This document shows positions 20,611-31,439 of a stretch of DNA of 64,000 bases, in pieces. Made by a program: the position numbers and the translations under genes. Source of the DNA: Xylocopa sonorina (lineage: Eukaryota; Arthropoda; Insecta; Hymenoptera; Apidae); NCBI RefSeq assembly GCF_050948175.1, contig NW_027490390.1, forward strand, positions 62,001 to 126,000, written 5' to 3'. The notes beneath the pieces are model-generated. The model saw only the letters and a list, made by a program, of their open reading frames with translations, was not told where the DNA came from and ran no database searches. Within the stretch, counting starts at the first letter, position 1; each line of letters opens with the position of its first letter.

Positions 20611-21676
20611 CTAGCATCCGTTAAGTAAAACATTTTTGAGATACTTTCGGTACGATACTCCTAATGTCGCGCAGCTCTCTTCACTCGCTTTAAATTTCTT
20701 GGAACGTATCGACGCAATATGTCCACGTTCTTGACATATAAAGCATTTTACACCGCGATCTTTCGTTGGATAATTCACGCTAATATGATCATGCTCACCA
20801 CAATTATAACATCGTACAATATTACCGATAAATTCTTTTATCTCACCTACATTGACCATCTCTTTTCGTTCATTTCTAACGAAACTGTCTTTACACATCT
20901 CAAACTTTGTTGATCTCTGCACACTCGACATACCTCGATCTCGAAGAATTACCTTTTCAAACGCTTTCGAAAGTTGATTGGTTGTTGTAAACTGTAGAAT
21001 AAGCTTGTGGTTCCGGAGCATTTCATCGGGAATGCTGTCAATCAGATATTCAAGTATTTCATCGTCGTTGATTGGTACTCGATTTCCAAGAATGTTCTTC
21101 TCGTGCAAATATTCATGAAATGTCTCGTTCCTGTTCCATAACCGCTCTTCAAATTTCTTCTTCATTTCAATTTCGCTTTGTGGATGATAAAACACAACTC
21201 ATAATTCTTCCAGCAGTTGGTTGAATGCCATAGTTATATATTCTGGTTTAGAAAGAAATCATTCAAGTGCTTTTCCCTTCAGTAGCATACCGATAAGTAT
21301 TCGTGCAACGTCATCTTCCAATTTATATGTCATCTTGAATAATTTGATCTGCTTCTCCCAAATTTTATAATCACCAGATTTGCTTTAGACTATTAAGAAA
21401 TTGTCACCGCTACTAATAACATCAAATAGTTCGCCTTCAAAATTACGCGTCGATCTTCGTTGCTCATTTTCCGAAATTTACTCAACCTGTAATTTCTGTC
21501 GCACCGGATCTAACTCAAGGCGCAACACGGCTAACTCACGTTCTGCTAATACTTTTTCTTTTAAGAAAAGATCAATTTCAGATTGCTGTAGATTCATTGA
21601 TGACTGCACGTTTGGTGATACACCAGCACACGACTCTTCATTATCTTCATGAAATTCACGTTCCGTCTGAGTCAAC
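20611..21676 (-). pseudogene. Gypsy copy 2: gag
   Basis: Minus strand. N-terminal frame 21675-21478 is Glu/Gln/Leu-rich and likely coiled-coil. After shifts, a retrotransposon gag core is read (KGKALE, FLSKPEY near 21270). Frame 21195-20611 adds KKKFEERLWNRNETFHEYLH and two zinc knuckles: CYNCGEHDHISVNYP and CFICQERGHIASIRS. In both knuckles the fourth ligand Cys is lost (Tyr and Arg), so RNA binding would be impaired even without the stops. Confidence 0.9.
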
Positions 21677-22037
21677 TTCCATCAACACGGGAAATTAATT
21701 CAGCTTTCGAACCAGCAGTAAGTAGTTTATGCTCTATTAATATCTCTCTTAGCGCTGTAACTGTAATTTTACTCAAATCGATCATTGTGAAAATTATCAC
21801 TCGACAATTGCGTTTAAACTCGAATTATCTCCACACGAAAAATTAATTTTCGTTCTCGCACTATCTCTCAAAACTACATTCGCGTCGCTTGAGTATCTTC
21901 TCGAACGTTCTAGACCGTCAAGGAATTATCTTGAACGTTCTGTCTTCAAATATTCGATAATACATCAATCTTTAGAACGTATCCGATTTAATTCTTGAAT
22001 ATCTTCTTGATAATTACTACGTCCGAAACCCCAAAAT
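21677..22037 (-). other. Gypsy copy 2: 5' untranslated leader
   Basis: The leader between the 5' LTR and gag on the minus strand. It contains repeated CGTTCTA/GAACGTTC blocks (21895-21945). No frame of note. Confidence 0.75.
22021..22033 (-). other. Possible primer binding site of Gypsy copy 2
   Basis: On the minus strand the 5' LTR end CCTACA is followed by ATTT and then TGGGGTTTCGGAC. A TGG start close to the LTR is the normal form of a tRNA primer site. The tRNA is not identified. Confidence 0.45.
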
Positions 22038-22289
22038 TGTAGGAAACTTATTAATAAAAGACAATTATAAAATTTTTTATATCATTAAATAGTACTTTTC
22101 AACTGAGATATTACTCCAAAGGCTGCTAATGAACAACTGCTTCATTATTTTAAAACATTCACACGAAAAACTCATTTGCTTTGCACATTCGCTCTCACTC
22201 GCATTCTAGAATATTCCACGTACATAACATTGACATTAAACCTGAGTTATTGATTAACTTTTAAATTAAGATTATTTCATTATCCTTCA
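22038..22289 (-). repeat. 5' LTR of Gypsy copy 2
   Basis: 252 bp, TGAAGG...CCTACA on the minus strand. It aligns with 1877-2123 over its full length and with 14778-14965 apart from the internal gap there. Confidence 0.92.
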
Positions 22290-22845
22290 ATAACATTATG
22301 CTTGCCTGCTACTACACATTAAAGGAATGTAAACACTGCAGTTCCTTGAAATGGGATGGTTCTTCACAGTATCTGCGTGTGAAAACCATGAAGTTTTAAT
22401 GCTCCACGCAACGCGATAATACATCTCATTTCAACGTTTCAAAGTATGTAACCTGTAATCTTCTAAGCATATCATTATGCTCATCTGCTCATACACTTCT
22501 AACGAATGTGAATGCTATAGTTCCATGCATCGGGTTGCGGCATTATAGTGTTCACGTATTATAGCAGCAGAGTTCTACTGCTGCATGCAATGCGATGGCG
22601 CATCACATTTCATCATTTCGATGTAAGATGTAACTTTCTATGCTCAGGATTATGTTTGTCTGCTTCTACGCTTCAAAAGAATGTAAATTCCACAGTTTCT
22701 TGCAAGGAGATGATACTTCATAGTGTCTGTGCGTCAATGCAGTAGATTTCTAATGCTACATGCAATGCGATGGCGTATCTCATTTCAACGCTTCGATGTA
22801 ATTAAGTTGTACTCCTCTATACGTAGCGTTACGCCTACCTGTCAA
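22290..22845. repeat. Satellite A array, reverse orientation
   Basis: About three monomers following the ATAA duplication; the first continues exactly the monomer interrupted at 14777. It ends near a TCAATCAA-rich stretch at 22840-22865. ORFs 22548-22745 and 22723-23007 are read-throughs. Confidence 0.9.
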
Positions 22846-23905
22846 TCAATGTGTGTCAATCAATCAACATTCAGTTGCCCAAGAATCATGCCAGTGATCA
22901 AGCCAACGCTCCAGGACAAATTCAGATTCTCAGCAGCAACAAGTCGGACATACCAGGGGATCCAGACATCATGGCAGACCTTAACATACCTGATATCTTC
23001 ACATTGAAAAGGTAGACTCGTTTATTCGTCCATTTCTTTCTTATCCATGTTCCACGATGACAACCCGATCGCTCGAATAAGCTCAGTCCATTCCTCATGA
23101 AATTATTCTCAGTTCACTGCGGCGTAAACGTGGTACCACATTCGGTCTATTCACTATCTTCACGCGACTTCTTAACACATGCAAAACATCAGAACAACCG
23201 GATATACGTTTACTACAAACCCATCTTTACGCGTTAACTGAAACGTGGAAACGATTCGATGGCATCCAATTTGACCTCGAAGAATAAGACGAAACCGAAA
23301 CGTCACGTCTTTACAAAATTCACAACGACTACTTCTCTATCATAACTCGCGCCGATTCGATATCATAACTCGACGCGATTGAGTTATTGAAAGGGAAATA
23401 CGACTGTAGAAGTCAGGCTGCCTCTAAATATTGTGATGCAATCTGGAATATTCTTAAACCGCCAAGGAACATTGCAGAAACACTAGGCAATATCGTCGAC
23501 ACCGTCAACCAACTACTTCGCGCATTGAAAAATTCCAAGGAAAATATCTCGCAATTGAACACTTCTGCTTTCCATCATTCGAGCAAAGATAAATGCTAAT
23601 ACGTTATTCCAATGGGAACTCATAGTAAAGACAACAAGGTGCCGCCTTACACGGATCTTCTAGAGTTTTTGGAGAAACTGGCCAACTGTGTACCAGAGAT
23701 GAACGCAAGAGCAAGCTCAACCGCAATTCGGGTCGACGGGAGACCATCGGACCATTCACGTTCCACGAATCAACGTACTACGAGAAATCAGATGACATTC
23801 TGATGACGATTACACCGAAAGCGGAACAAGCAGGACAACCATAAGAACCCAAGAGTGTTCAGTATGCCACGGAGGGCACCGCATCTAGACATGTGAAGAT
23901 TTTCT
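22846..23905 (+). pseudogene. BEL/Pao gag remnant
   Basis: Resembles the N-terminal gag of BEL/Pao elements. Recognisable pieces, in several frames, are a helical region LLQTHLYALTETWKRFDGIQ with downstream RLYKIHNDYFSI (about 23200-23340), the segment PPYTDLLEFLEKLA (about 23640), and a damaged zinc knuckle CSVCHGGH at about 23856-23880. Stops and frameshifts throughout. It joins satellite A at about 23905. No LTR is recognised on the left. The match is by memory of the family, with less support than the pol relic at 39725. Confidence 0.7.
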
Positions 23906-24555
23906 CTAAGTCTCAACTTATCAAAGTAATTGACATGTAATGCTCCATGCAACATTTCCTTTCAACGATACAAAGTAAGTAAGTTGTAATGTTCCATGCA
24001 TAGCATAATGCTTATCCACTTCTGCACTTCAGCAGAATATGAATTCCACAATTCCTTGCTAGGGGATTGCGCTGCACAGTGTCTAGTTGTCAAGGCAATA
24101 AAGTTCTGTGGCTACTTGCATTTGCAATGCGTTGGCGCATCTCCTTTTTACGTTTTAATGCATGTAAGCTGTAACGTTCTATACATTGCGTTATGCTTAT
24201 CTGCTTCTGGACTTCAAAGTGATGTGAATTCTACAGTTCCTTGTAGCGTGATGGCTTCTCGTTTCAACGTAAGTAAGTAGTAATATAGCTTGTCAATGTA
24301 ATTAACATCCAATGTTCTATGCAACGCGATGGAAATTCTTAGTTCTACGTATCAAAGTAAGTAAGTTGTAAGGTTCTACACAACACAATCGTGCTTATTA
24401 GTTTCTACACTACTATGTATGTTATTTCTATAGTTCCATGTTACTGTATAGAGCTTCATAGTGTCCACTTCTCAAAGTAATTGAGTTCCAAACGTCCATG
24501 CAACGCGATAGTGTTTCTCAGTTCTACAATTAAATGTTTCTGTTGAAATTACACT
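23906..24555. repeat. Satellite A array, reverse orientation
   Basis: About four monomers. The last two are the diverged type also seen at 8740-9060. The array ends with CACTTCATGATATTC, the same junction to satellite C as at 9060. Confidence 0.88.
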
Positions 24556-24785
24556 TCATGATATTCAAAGTAAAAATTTCAAATTAGCATATATATTCAC
24601 ACTCATCATATACTTTAGTCAATAGTAAATAGGTAATCCGCCCTCCAATTGCTCCACTACAATTAAATTCCATATAATTTCGTATCATTTCATGATGTTT
24701 TAAATAAACATTTCTAGTTAGTATATATACTTACACTCTCCATATATTATAGCTAAATCTAAGCAGAATAGACATTGTAAAAACT
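24556..24785. repeat. Satellite C, under two monomers
   Basis: TTTCAAATTAGCATATATA, TTTCATGATGTTTTAAAT and TATATACTTACACTC blocks, then return to satellite A near 24785. Confidence 0.85.
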
Positions 24786-25270
24786 CCAGTAGCTGTAATC
24801 TTCTATGCACTGATTCATTCTTATCTGCTTCTACACATTAAACGAATCTGAGCTTCACAGTTCCTTCCAACTGGATTACGCATCATTATGCCTACGTGTC
24901 AAAGCAATAGAGTTCTAACACTCCATTCAGTGCGGTGACACATCTCATTATAATGTTATAAAGTTAGTAAGTTCTAACGTTCTATACAACGCATTGATTT
25001 CATCTCCCTCTATACATCAAAAGTATATGAAGAACATAGTTACTTGCAACGGGATAGCGCATCATAGTGTCTGCGTGTAAAAGCAATAAATATCTAATGC
25101 TCCTTGCAATGCGGAAGCGCATCCCGTTGCAACGGTTCGAAGAAAGTAAGTTGTAATCTTCTACTCGCAGAAATATTATTTTCTGCTTCTATACTTCAAA
25201 AGAATGTGAATTCTTCAGTTCCATGCAAAAGAATGGCACTTCGTAGTATCTACCTTTCAGAGCAATAACG
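24786..25270. repeat. Satellite A array, reverse orientation
   Basis: About three diverged monomers, ending at AGCAATAACG where the orientation flips. Confidence 0.85.
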
Positions 25271-25274
25271 TTTT

Positions 25275-25985
25275 CTCTCTCGTTTCACGGAACTGTATAA
25301 TTCACATTCCTTTGGATTGTAGAAGCAAATAAGCATAATATGATGGATAGAATGTTACTGCTTACTTACTTTGTAATGTTGAAATGAGATGCGCCATGGC
25401 AATGCATGGAGCATAGGAACTCTATTGCTCTGAAACGTAGACACTATGAAGGGCCATTCCATTGGAGGGAATTGTAGCATTCACATTATTCTGAAATGTA
25501 GAAGCAGGTAAGCATAATGCGATGCATAGAACATTACATACTTGCTTTGAAGCGTGAAACTGAGAAGCACCATCTTGTAACACAGAATATTTTTTTATTG
25601 CTTACTCCATCTTGTTGCAAGGAATCTTCAAAGCTATTCACACTGACATGTAGACACTCAGATGCGACATCCCTTTTCGTGGAACTTTGGGAATCACTTT
25701 GAAACGCGGAACTGTGAAGCTGCATCGCGTTGTATGAAGATATAGGAAGTGCTTACTATGAAACGTAGAAATAAGAAGCGAAATCATGTTGCATAGAACT
25801 TTGCATCTTACGTACTCTGGAACGTATAAACTGATAGGGACAATCACTTTACATAGATATCCTTCCTTTGAAACGTTGATAGTGAGGAGCTCCATCGGCT
25901 TTCGTAGAACTTCAGAACTTACTTGCTATGTAACGTAGACAGATAAGTGTCATCGCGTTGCTTAAAACTTTAGAACTTGCTTACT
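25275..25985. repeat. Satellite A array, forward orientation, diverging to the right
   Basis: Begins TTTCACGGAACTGTATAATTC. The first two monomers are typical; from about 25540 they become shorter and more diverged (repeated CTTTGAAACG and GAACTTACTT blocks at about 60-bp spacing). Frames at 25517-25895 are read-throughs. Confidence 0.8.
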
Positions 25986-26353
25986 TCAACAAAGATTTCT
26001 ATTGGCTTCGTCCGTTCTTTTAGAAGAGTTCTTGATAAACCACTTACTTTTCACGTTTGCAATATTTTTATATGTATGCGAGGTGTAATCGTTTAAGTTC
26101 TAAGATGATTATTTAGTGTTGATTATTATTTAGTAACTCGGTTATAAACGTGTCTGCATGAGACTTAATCAATATGTTCATAAGCCTGAAATTTATGCAG
26201 TTATTTGTTAGTCACTTATTGCTCAAACGGCAAAGATTCTGATCATTTGAAAATGATAGACTCTCATCAATTTTCTCAAAAATTGAAATACTGTCCAACT
26301 GCTTGTATTAAAGACTATAATTAAAGTTTTGAAAATATTTTACCTTTTAATGA
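25986..26353. other. AT-rich unclassified stretch
   Basis: No coding frame, tandem repeat or transposon end is recognisable. Bounded by decayed satellite A on the left and a GC-rich LTR-like block on the right. Confidence 0.6.
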
Positions 26354-27040
26354 TGTATCACGTCTCGGGTCGCGGAAAATTAACCGTATGCCGGAGCAGC
26401 ACCCCGTCTCGAACGGTTCGGCTCGCACATTTGGGTCGAAGACGGGGTTCTTTTTGGATCGCGGAACACTGCGTGAAAGTCACGGACGCGAGTATATAAA
26501 AAAGGGAACTTACCTTTCGAAGTCTTAGAAACCGCTAATTCCTAACTTCGTTCCAGGTATTGTTGTCGGCAAGGCTCGTCCTCTGGTATGGTCCCTCTGT
26601 ACGGGCTGTGAGGCGGAATTGACAATGGAACGAGTACCCAGGCAGGCTGACCTCTGGTGCGGATCGGCGACGGAGGCGCCGATGCGGAATGGCTCTCCGG
26701 TCGGCAGACAGCAGGAGATGAGACAGTGCAGTGGTGGACGATGGAGTAGCTGCTTGTACCCACGTATTCGCGCACTAGAGAACGCAGGAAGTTCTTCCTT
26801 CCCACGCGTCGAGTTCGTTTATTCGTAGTGGAACAGCGCATTCAAATCGGATTCCAAAACCGCCGCTTTGGTTTGCCGATCCAGAGATATGGAAAACGAT
26901 GGATATCTTCTCCTTAGTCTAACTGTGGCTCAATGCCGCTAAGCGGAGGGCCACTCTGACTGGTCAGTAACCAAGCGTAACTAAGGTTCAGAACTCCTTG
27001 AATGATTCTGGAAGAAGCGTGAAGTCGTGGAAGACTTTGT
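26354..27040. mobile_element. LTR-like GC-rich block, partial
   Basis: Starts TGTATCACGTCTCGGG, resembling the start TGTCACGTCCCG of the element at 50648. The two share further landmarks in the same order: TACCTTTCG, CGTTCCAGGT, and the ORF described next. TATATAAAA lies near 26493. No matching right end or target duplication was found; the right limit is where AT-rich sequence begins and is approximate. Confidence 0.5.
26542..26841 (-). CDS. Unassigned ORF with Arg/Lys-rich motif
   Basis: A 99-residue minus-strand frame. RTRRVGRKNFLRSLVREY sits near the N-terminus; a Pro/Ser-rich middle and IPEDEPCRQQYLERS close it. The frame at 50784-51170 has the same plan (RTRRAGRKEYLRRLIREY, and IPVTDPRRHRHLER at the end). 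Downstream on the minus strand, at about 26518-26511, GGTAAGT resembles a splice donor, and the other copy has GGTAAAT in the same place. No known domain is recognised. The ATG is not conserved in position, so the true start may lie elsewhere. Two copies sharing a reading frame make chance less likely, but a function is unknown. Confidence 0.4.
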   Translation of the reverse strand: MRCSTTNKRTRRVGRKNFLRSLVREYVGTSSYSIVHHCTVSSPAVCRPESHSASAPPSPIRTRGQPAWVLVPLSIPPHSPYRGTIPEDEPCRQQYLERS

Positions 27041-27427
27041 ACCATAATGAATCTAATTCTTATAAATAATTTTTTATCGTAGTGAACTATATAATTGCAA
27101 TTAGAATTCTTTATGAAATAATAATAACAGAGAGGTATGTATCCATTCTTGTAATTTTGAAAAGAGTATTATATCTTACTATTTAAAATGAAATATTGAG
27201 ATTTGTTTACAATCTAATGGAATTTAATTACCTTTTGATTCAATTTCACAGTGATAATCTTCCATAGTCCAACAATTTTGTGAGCTGTCCTCAGGAATCC
27301 GCAGCTCAGTACTTATAAAATGGACGACACAAAGAACAGCCTAACCAAACGTAATCGAACCGATTTTTCAATACTAATCTTATCATGTTTAACTTATTCT
27401 GCAAACTATTAAAATGCCCTTCGGAAT
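27041..27427. other. AT-rich unclassified stretch
   Basis: No satellite or transposon homology is seen. A TATA-like CTTATAAAATGG lies near 27315 upstream of the next ORF. Confidence 0.55.
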
Positions 27428-27772
27428 GTGTTTATTCACAGTGAAGTAAACGGTAAACGTTACGCCTTCCACCACTGTTTACAATACGTATGTTGCATTT
27501 ACTATAAAAACTGTAAGTATTATCACCTTTGTTTACTTTTTGTAACCTTCAATGACTTCATGTTACAGGTTGTTGAACTCGTTTCAAAATGCTCTATCGT
27601 ATTACGGAAAAAAGAACACACCAATTCATTTTATAAAATGAAGGTAACCTTCAAATGTCCAACATACCTCCACTTACAACAAAACTATTTTCATCAACGA
27701 TGGGACCTTTGTCCTGTGCTATTTTATATCAGCAAAAATTTCTATGAAACTTATAGTTTCGAGGATATCTGA
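27428..27772 (+). CDS. Unassigned 114-residue ORF
   Basis: Not recognised. The frame is Cys- and Tyr-rich (YVCCIYYKNCKYYHLC) with a basic middle (IVLRKKEH). Within it, GTAAGT at 27513 and a pyrimidine-rich stretch ending in CAG at 27568 could mark a 56-bp intron. Splicing it would put the right half in phase with another open frame to the left (NVTPSTTVYNTYVAFTIKT). Either reading is possible. It lies outside the satellites and has no transposon hallmark, so it could be a fragment of a host gene or a chance frame. Confidence 0.25.
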   Translation: MFIHSEVNGKRYAFHHCLQYVCCIYYKNCKYYHLCLLFVTFNDFMLQVVELVSKCSIVLRKKEHTNSFYKMKVTFKCPTYLHLQQNYFHQRWDLCPVLFYISKNFYETYSFEDI

Positions 27773-27808
27773 GGTGCTAATTATTACTGCCCCACACTGT
27801 ATATTGTT

Positions 27809-28096
27809 ATGGATGTGTCCAACAAGGCAACGATGAACAAAGTTAAATTTAATATTACGATTTTTATATTCCTTATAATATATATGTTTTTCTGTAATTT
27901 AGCCAAAAAACAGTGTTCACGATGTCGGCAGATGAATGAATTTGCCTTAGAATTACAAGAGCCGACAATATCAAAAGTAGAATATTTATTTTCTCCGCTC
28001 AACGAGTCACTGGAAACGTTAAGTAAAGTGCGTGCCTTTCAAAAGAGTCAGATGCAAATTACGAACCTAAACAACCAGCGATTGGCACGCCAATGA
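27809..28096 (+). CDS. Unassigned 95-residue ORF with N-terminal hydrophobic segment
   Basis: Not recognised. Residues about 12-31 are strongly hydrophobic (VKFNITIFIFLIIYMFFC), preceded by Lys, as in a signal peptide or membrane anchor. CSRCRQ follows, then a polar, Leu-rich region that could be helical. It lies 36 bases after the previous ORF and ends about 17 bases before the inverted-repeat arm. The organised sequence makes it better than a random frame, but there is no codon or homology evidence. Confidence 0.3.
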   Translation: MDVSNKATMNKVKFNITIFIFLIIYMFFCNLAKKQCSRCRQMNEFALELQEPTISKVEYLFSPLNESLETLSKVRAFQKSQMQITNLNNQRLARQ

Positions 28097-28112
28097 CAAT
28101 GGATGAATATTT

Positions 28113-29830
28113 TATTTTATAAATAATATTTTCAGTTTATGACGGGTTGAAAGAAATATATATGACTCTCTCAATAACTATTAATATAGGAAAACAACTC
28201 TCAAAATGTCTATCAATACTCATATGTTGAACATCTACTGACATTTAACGGTTTTAACTTGTATGAAAGCACAGGTTCTCCGTTACCAAATATGGCGTAA
28301 CGTCATTGCAGAGAAGATTCATGAATTGAGCGATGACACGCGTGTCATGATGGTTCTGGTGCTGCGCGACTCATACGGCGTTTTACGCTTGTTTAGGAGG
28401 TACTGGTAACACGTTCTGGCATTTTAGCTAACGAATCCGGTCACAGATGGCTACGGATCAGCTGACACTCCACGGAAGTGGCGATATAGTGCCGGTATGG
28501 TGTCGCCACCATCTTGCCGTTTGTTATCTGGGATGCTTTCTAGAGCATTATTCGGAATTAAATTTCAACATATAGCTACTTAATCGCGAATTTGTATGTA
28601 CATAATTATACGTGACTGCATAAATACAATATTATATACTTTTATAACCAATGCGATATAAGAATATAAAACGAAGGATTATCCACTCTTATAAGGAGTA
28701 AAAGCAATGTTTGGTATGCAAGGTTCGTTGTAAAATATAATCAAGCAGTTAATATATCAAATCACAGCACATAATAAATCACTGAAAGTATAATGATATG
28801 AATAGTAAGAAAAACATATTTATTTGTTAGCTGTTTATAAATTCAAATTTAAAAGTCCAATTCACATTTAATATATTATTGTTTAACAAGGTGGTTTAAT
28901 GTTGTTTCAAATAGGCTTGGAGAACTAGCTGGTACTTCTGCCAATGTAATTTCATTTCTGCTGGATACAGTAAAAACATATTTGCAATCTAAGCAAGGTT
29001 TCGTTAGATCTGGTGGATTTTCGAAATTTTAGAAATAAATGATGGCAGTAGTAGTTGGTTCAGCGCCAGGTGATAAACATATACAACAAGCAAATCAACG
29101 TAAACGGATTTAAAATGTTCAAGATTATATAAATTAGACTGTTACACTTTTATAATCCATGTAGCGTTCCTGTTCTTTGTAACTTACAAAGAGTCTTAAG
29201 AATGTAACGCAATGTAAAGAAGTTTGGAAACAAAGAAAGCAGGCCTTAATCTCAGATAAAGGAACATTGGATCTGTTGTGTATCGTGGTTACCGGCGTGC
29301 TGTGTTAAGGGATATGTCATTCGGTTTTAAATTTCTAAACGAGAACAATTCAAATAAATCTGGAGTCGACACATTGGAAGAAAAATTCTTCCAGTGAAAG
29401 ATACTGTATGCAGTGCAAGAGCAGCTTCACATCTCCTTAATATTCTACAGAAAATCTTATGCTATTTTACTCGATTTACAAGAATCGAAACAATGAAACA
29501 TATTATGTGATATTTCTGCAACTGCTACCATATACACACGTGCGCGCGCGCGCACACACACACACGCGACCATACGAAATCCATCAAGATTAAAGATACT
29601 GTGTATGTATTGGAGGATGCGTACAATAAGAAAGGACTATTACATGGATAAATTGTAGAATTCCATTTGTATTTGATAATTAGATTAGAAACATTTATAT
29701 GCTTTTATCGAAAATTTAAATACACCAAAATTGCAGCACGCAGGTGTGTATATATCACTTTGCGATCTCATTTTATTTTGGCAGTTATACTTATATATAA
29801 GCATCCATTCAGGCATAAAGCTTGATAATC
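28113..29830 (+). repeat. Left arm of a large inverted repeat
   Basis: About 1.7 kb matching the reverse complement of 35045-36763 nearly without gaps: paired landmarks keep the coordinate sum at 64873-64874. Landmarks are ATGACACGCGTGTCAT (28333-28348, paired with 36525-36540) and TTATATATAA (29791-29800, paired with 35074-35083). Divergence is visible but modest. A CA/CG-dinucleotide run lies at 29541-29570. No recognisable protein. Confidence 0.93.
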
Positions 29831-30985
29831 TATCAACTAGAAAATAATTATAAAACATTAGACTTTTTCCAGGTATTGGTCTATTTTATCATTTTCGGAA
29901 CTTGTAAAGTATCTAGAACTATAACAACAAAGTACTTTATATCTTTACTCATTGTTTGAAAAAAAAAAATATGAATAACTATGTTCATTTTATTACAAAT
30001 GTATGAGTAAAGATCAATCTACGTAATTAAATATTTTCAAACGTAATTTGTTTAGTTTTTATCATTTAACGTTACGAAATATATTAGAAAAATATATAAA
30101 AATATATTTTACTTTAGTTTTTTTAATATTTAAAATATTTTATATTATCAGATTAAACCTTTACAAAAAATAACAAAATTTTTATAAGTAGGAATGATTT
30201 TTCCTTAATTAGTTAATGTGTCGGTTTCTTATAAGAAGACGGTATTCAATTTTTCAAAGTAAGTTTCGACTTTAAATTGGCCATTAATATCTCTTATTTC
30301 ATTGCTTTTCGTAGATCGCCGCTAATTTTCAACTTTTCCATCACAACTTTGTCGATGCAAGTATTAATTCTCCGAAAGATATATAATATTATATTCCTAG
30401 TAAACTTATTTTGCATTTCTAATTAATTTGAACGTAAAAAATATATTTCTTTCATGAGAAAGCATTGCGGAAAAATTTGGAAAATCCATTGTTAATGTTG
30501 TACCTAGTGGTTGACTAGGTTCTCCTCTTCCTGCCGCACCTTTTTATCATTTTTAAGATCCAAGAACCGTGCACCGGCTTCGTCACCTTTAAAATTTACG
30601 AAATTTACATATTGTAAATTTTTGCAAATGTAATGTTAATTAACTTCTGAATTATGGTTGTTTGGGCAATAAATTAGACTGATCTATGACGTGCTGTAAT
30701 GTGCGAAAACCAATAAATTTCTTTTAACATAATGAACAATAGATAATATTTGAGCTTACAGTTTTGTTAACGAACAGCCCATCACCTCAATGGGGACTCC
30801 TCCAATTCAGGGATCCGACTTTACCAGAACCTGTATTCTACTTTTAAGCCTCTTACATACATATATGTACTATATCCGGACTAATGTATTGCTGTATATG
30901 AGAATTCATAAATCCAAGTTACACACATTAAGCCGCATGCTCCTCGCAACGATCCGTTAATCCCCCACTCGCTGGACCATATGCT
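29831..30985. other. AT-rich DNA in the inverted-repeat loop
   Basis: Very AT-rich with many short A and T runs. It contains one GC-richer stretch at 30510-30590. No frame, satellite or transposon is recognised. Confidence 0.6.
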
Positions 30986-31199
30986 TTGATGATTTTTCAA
31001 GTAAATATTTCAAATTAGTATAAATATTAATACATATTTTATATTTTAGTTATTTCTAAATACAATATCTCCTTATGATACTCCATTACATCTGAAACCC
31101 TATCTAATTTCATATCATTTCATGATGTTTTAATTGAATATTTGAAAATGGTTTATATAGTTACACTTATCATATATTTTAATTACGTAGAACTAGATC
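30986..31199. repeat. Satellite C, under two monomers
   Basis: AAGTAAATATTTCAAATTAG, ATACTCCATTACATCTGAAA and TTTCATGATGTTTTAAT blocks match the satellite C consensus at 9061-10020. Confidence 0.85.
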
Positions 31200-31439
31200 A
31201 TCTCTTCTAGATAAAAATAAATATCTATATATTATATAAGTCGATCATTTATTTGCATCGTTCGAGTTCGCTTTCTTTCCATCGAGGCTTGCAAATCCCT
31301 CTTCGTTATTCTTGTAATTCGTACTTTAGAAGTTATGTAGTACGTATTGATGGTCCAACGCTGAAAATATCTCAAACACTTCTGCTATACTCAACTTAGC
31401 GTATATGCAACCTCCTATCAACATTATGTCTATTTTTTA

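Larger units (their letters stand above)
14778..22289 (-). mobile_element. Full-length Ty3/Gypsy element (copy 2), decayed, holding a piggyBac
   Basis: Minus-strand Gypsy element with both LTRs (22038-22289 and 14778-14965), gag, protease, RT, RNase H and integrase in that order. It is flanked by ATAA (14774-14777 and 22290-22293). Removing the element and one ATAA joins ...TTCTATGCATAA to CATTATGCTT, exactly the satellite A consensus, so the limits are firm. Without the 2.6-kb piggyBac insertion the element is about 4.9 kb. All genes carry stops or shifts. Confidence 0.94.
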
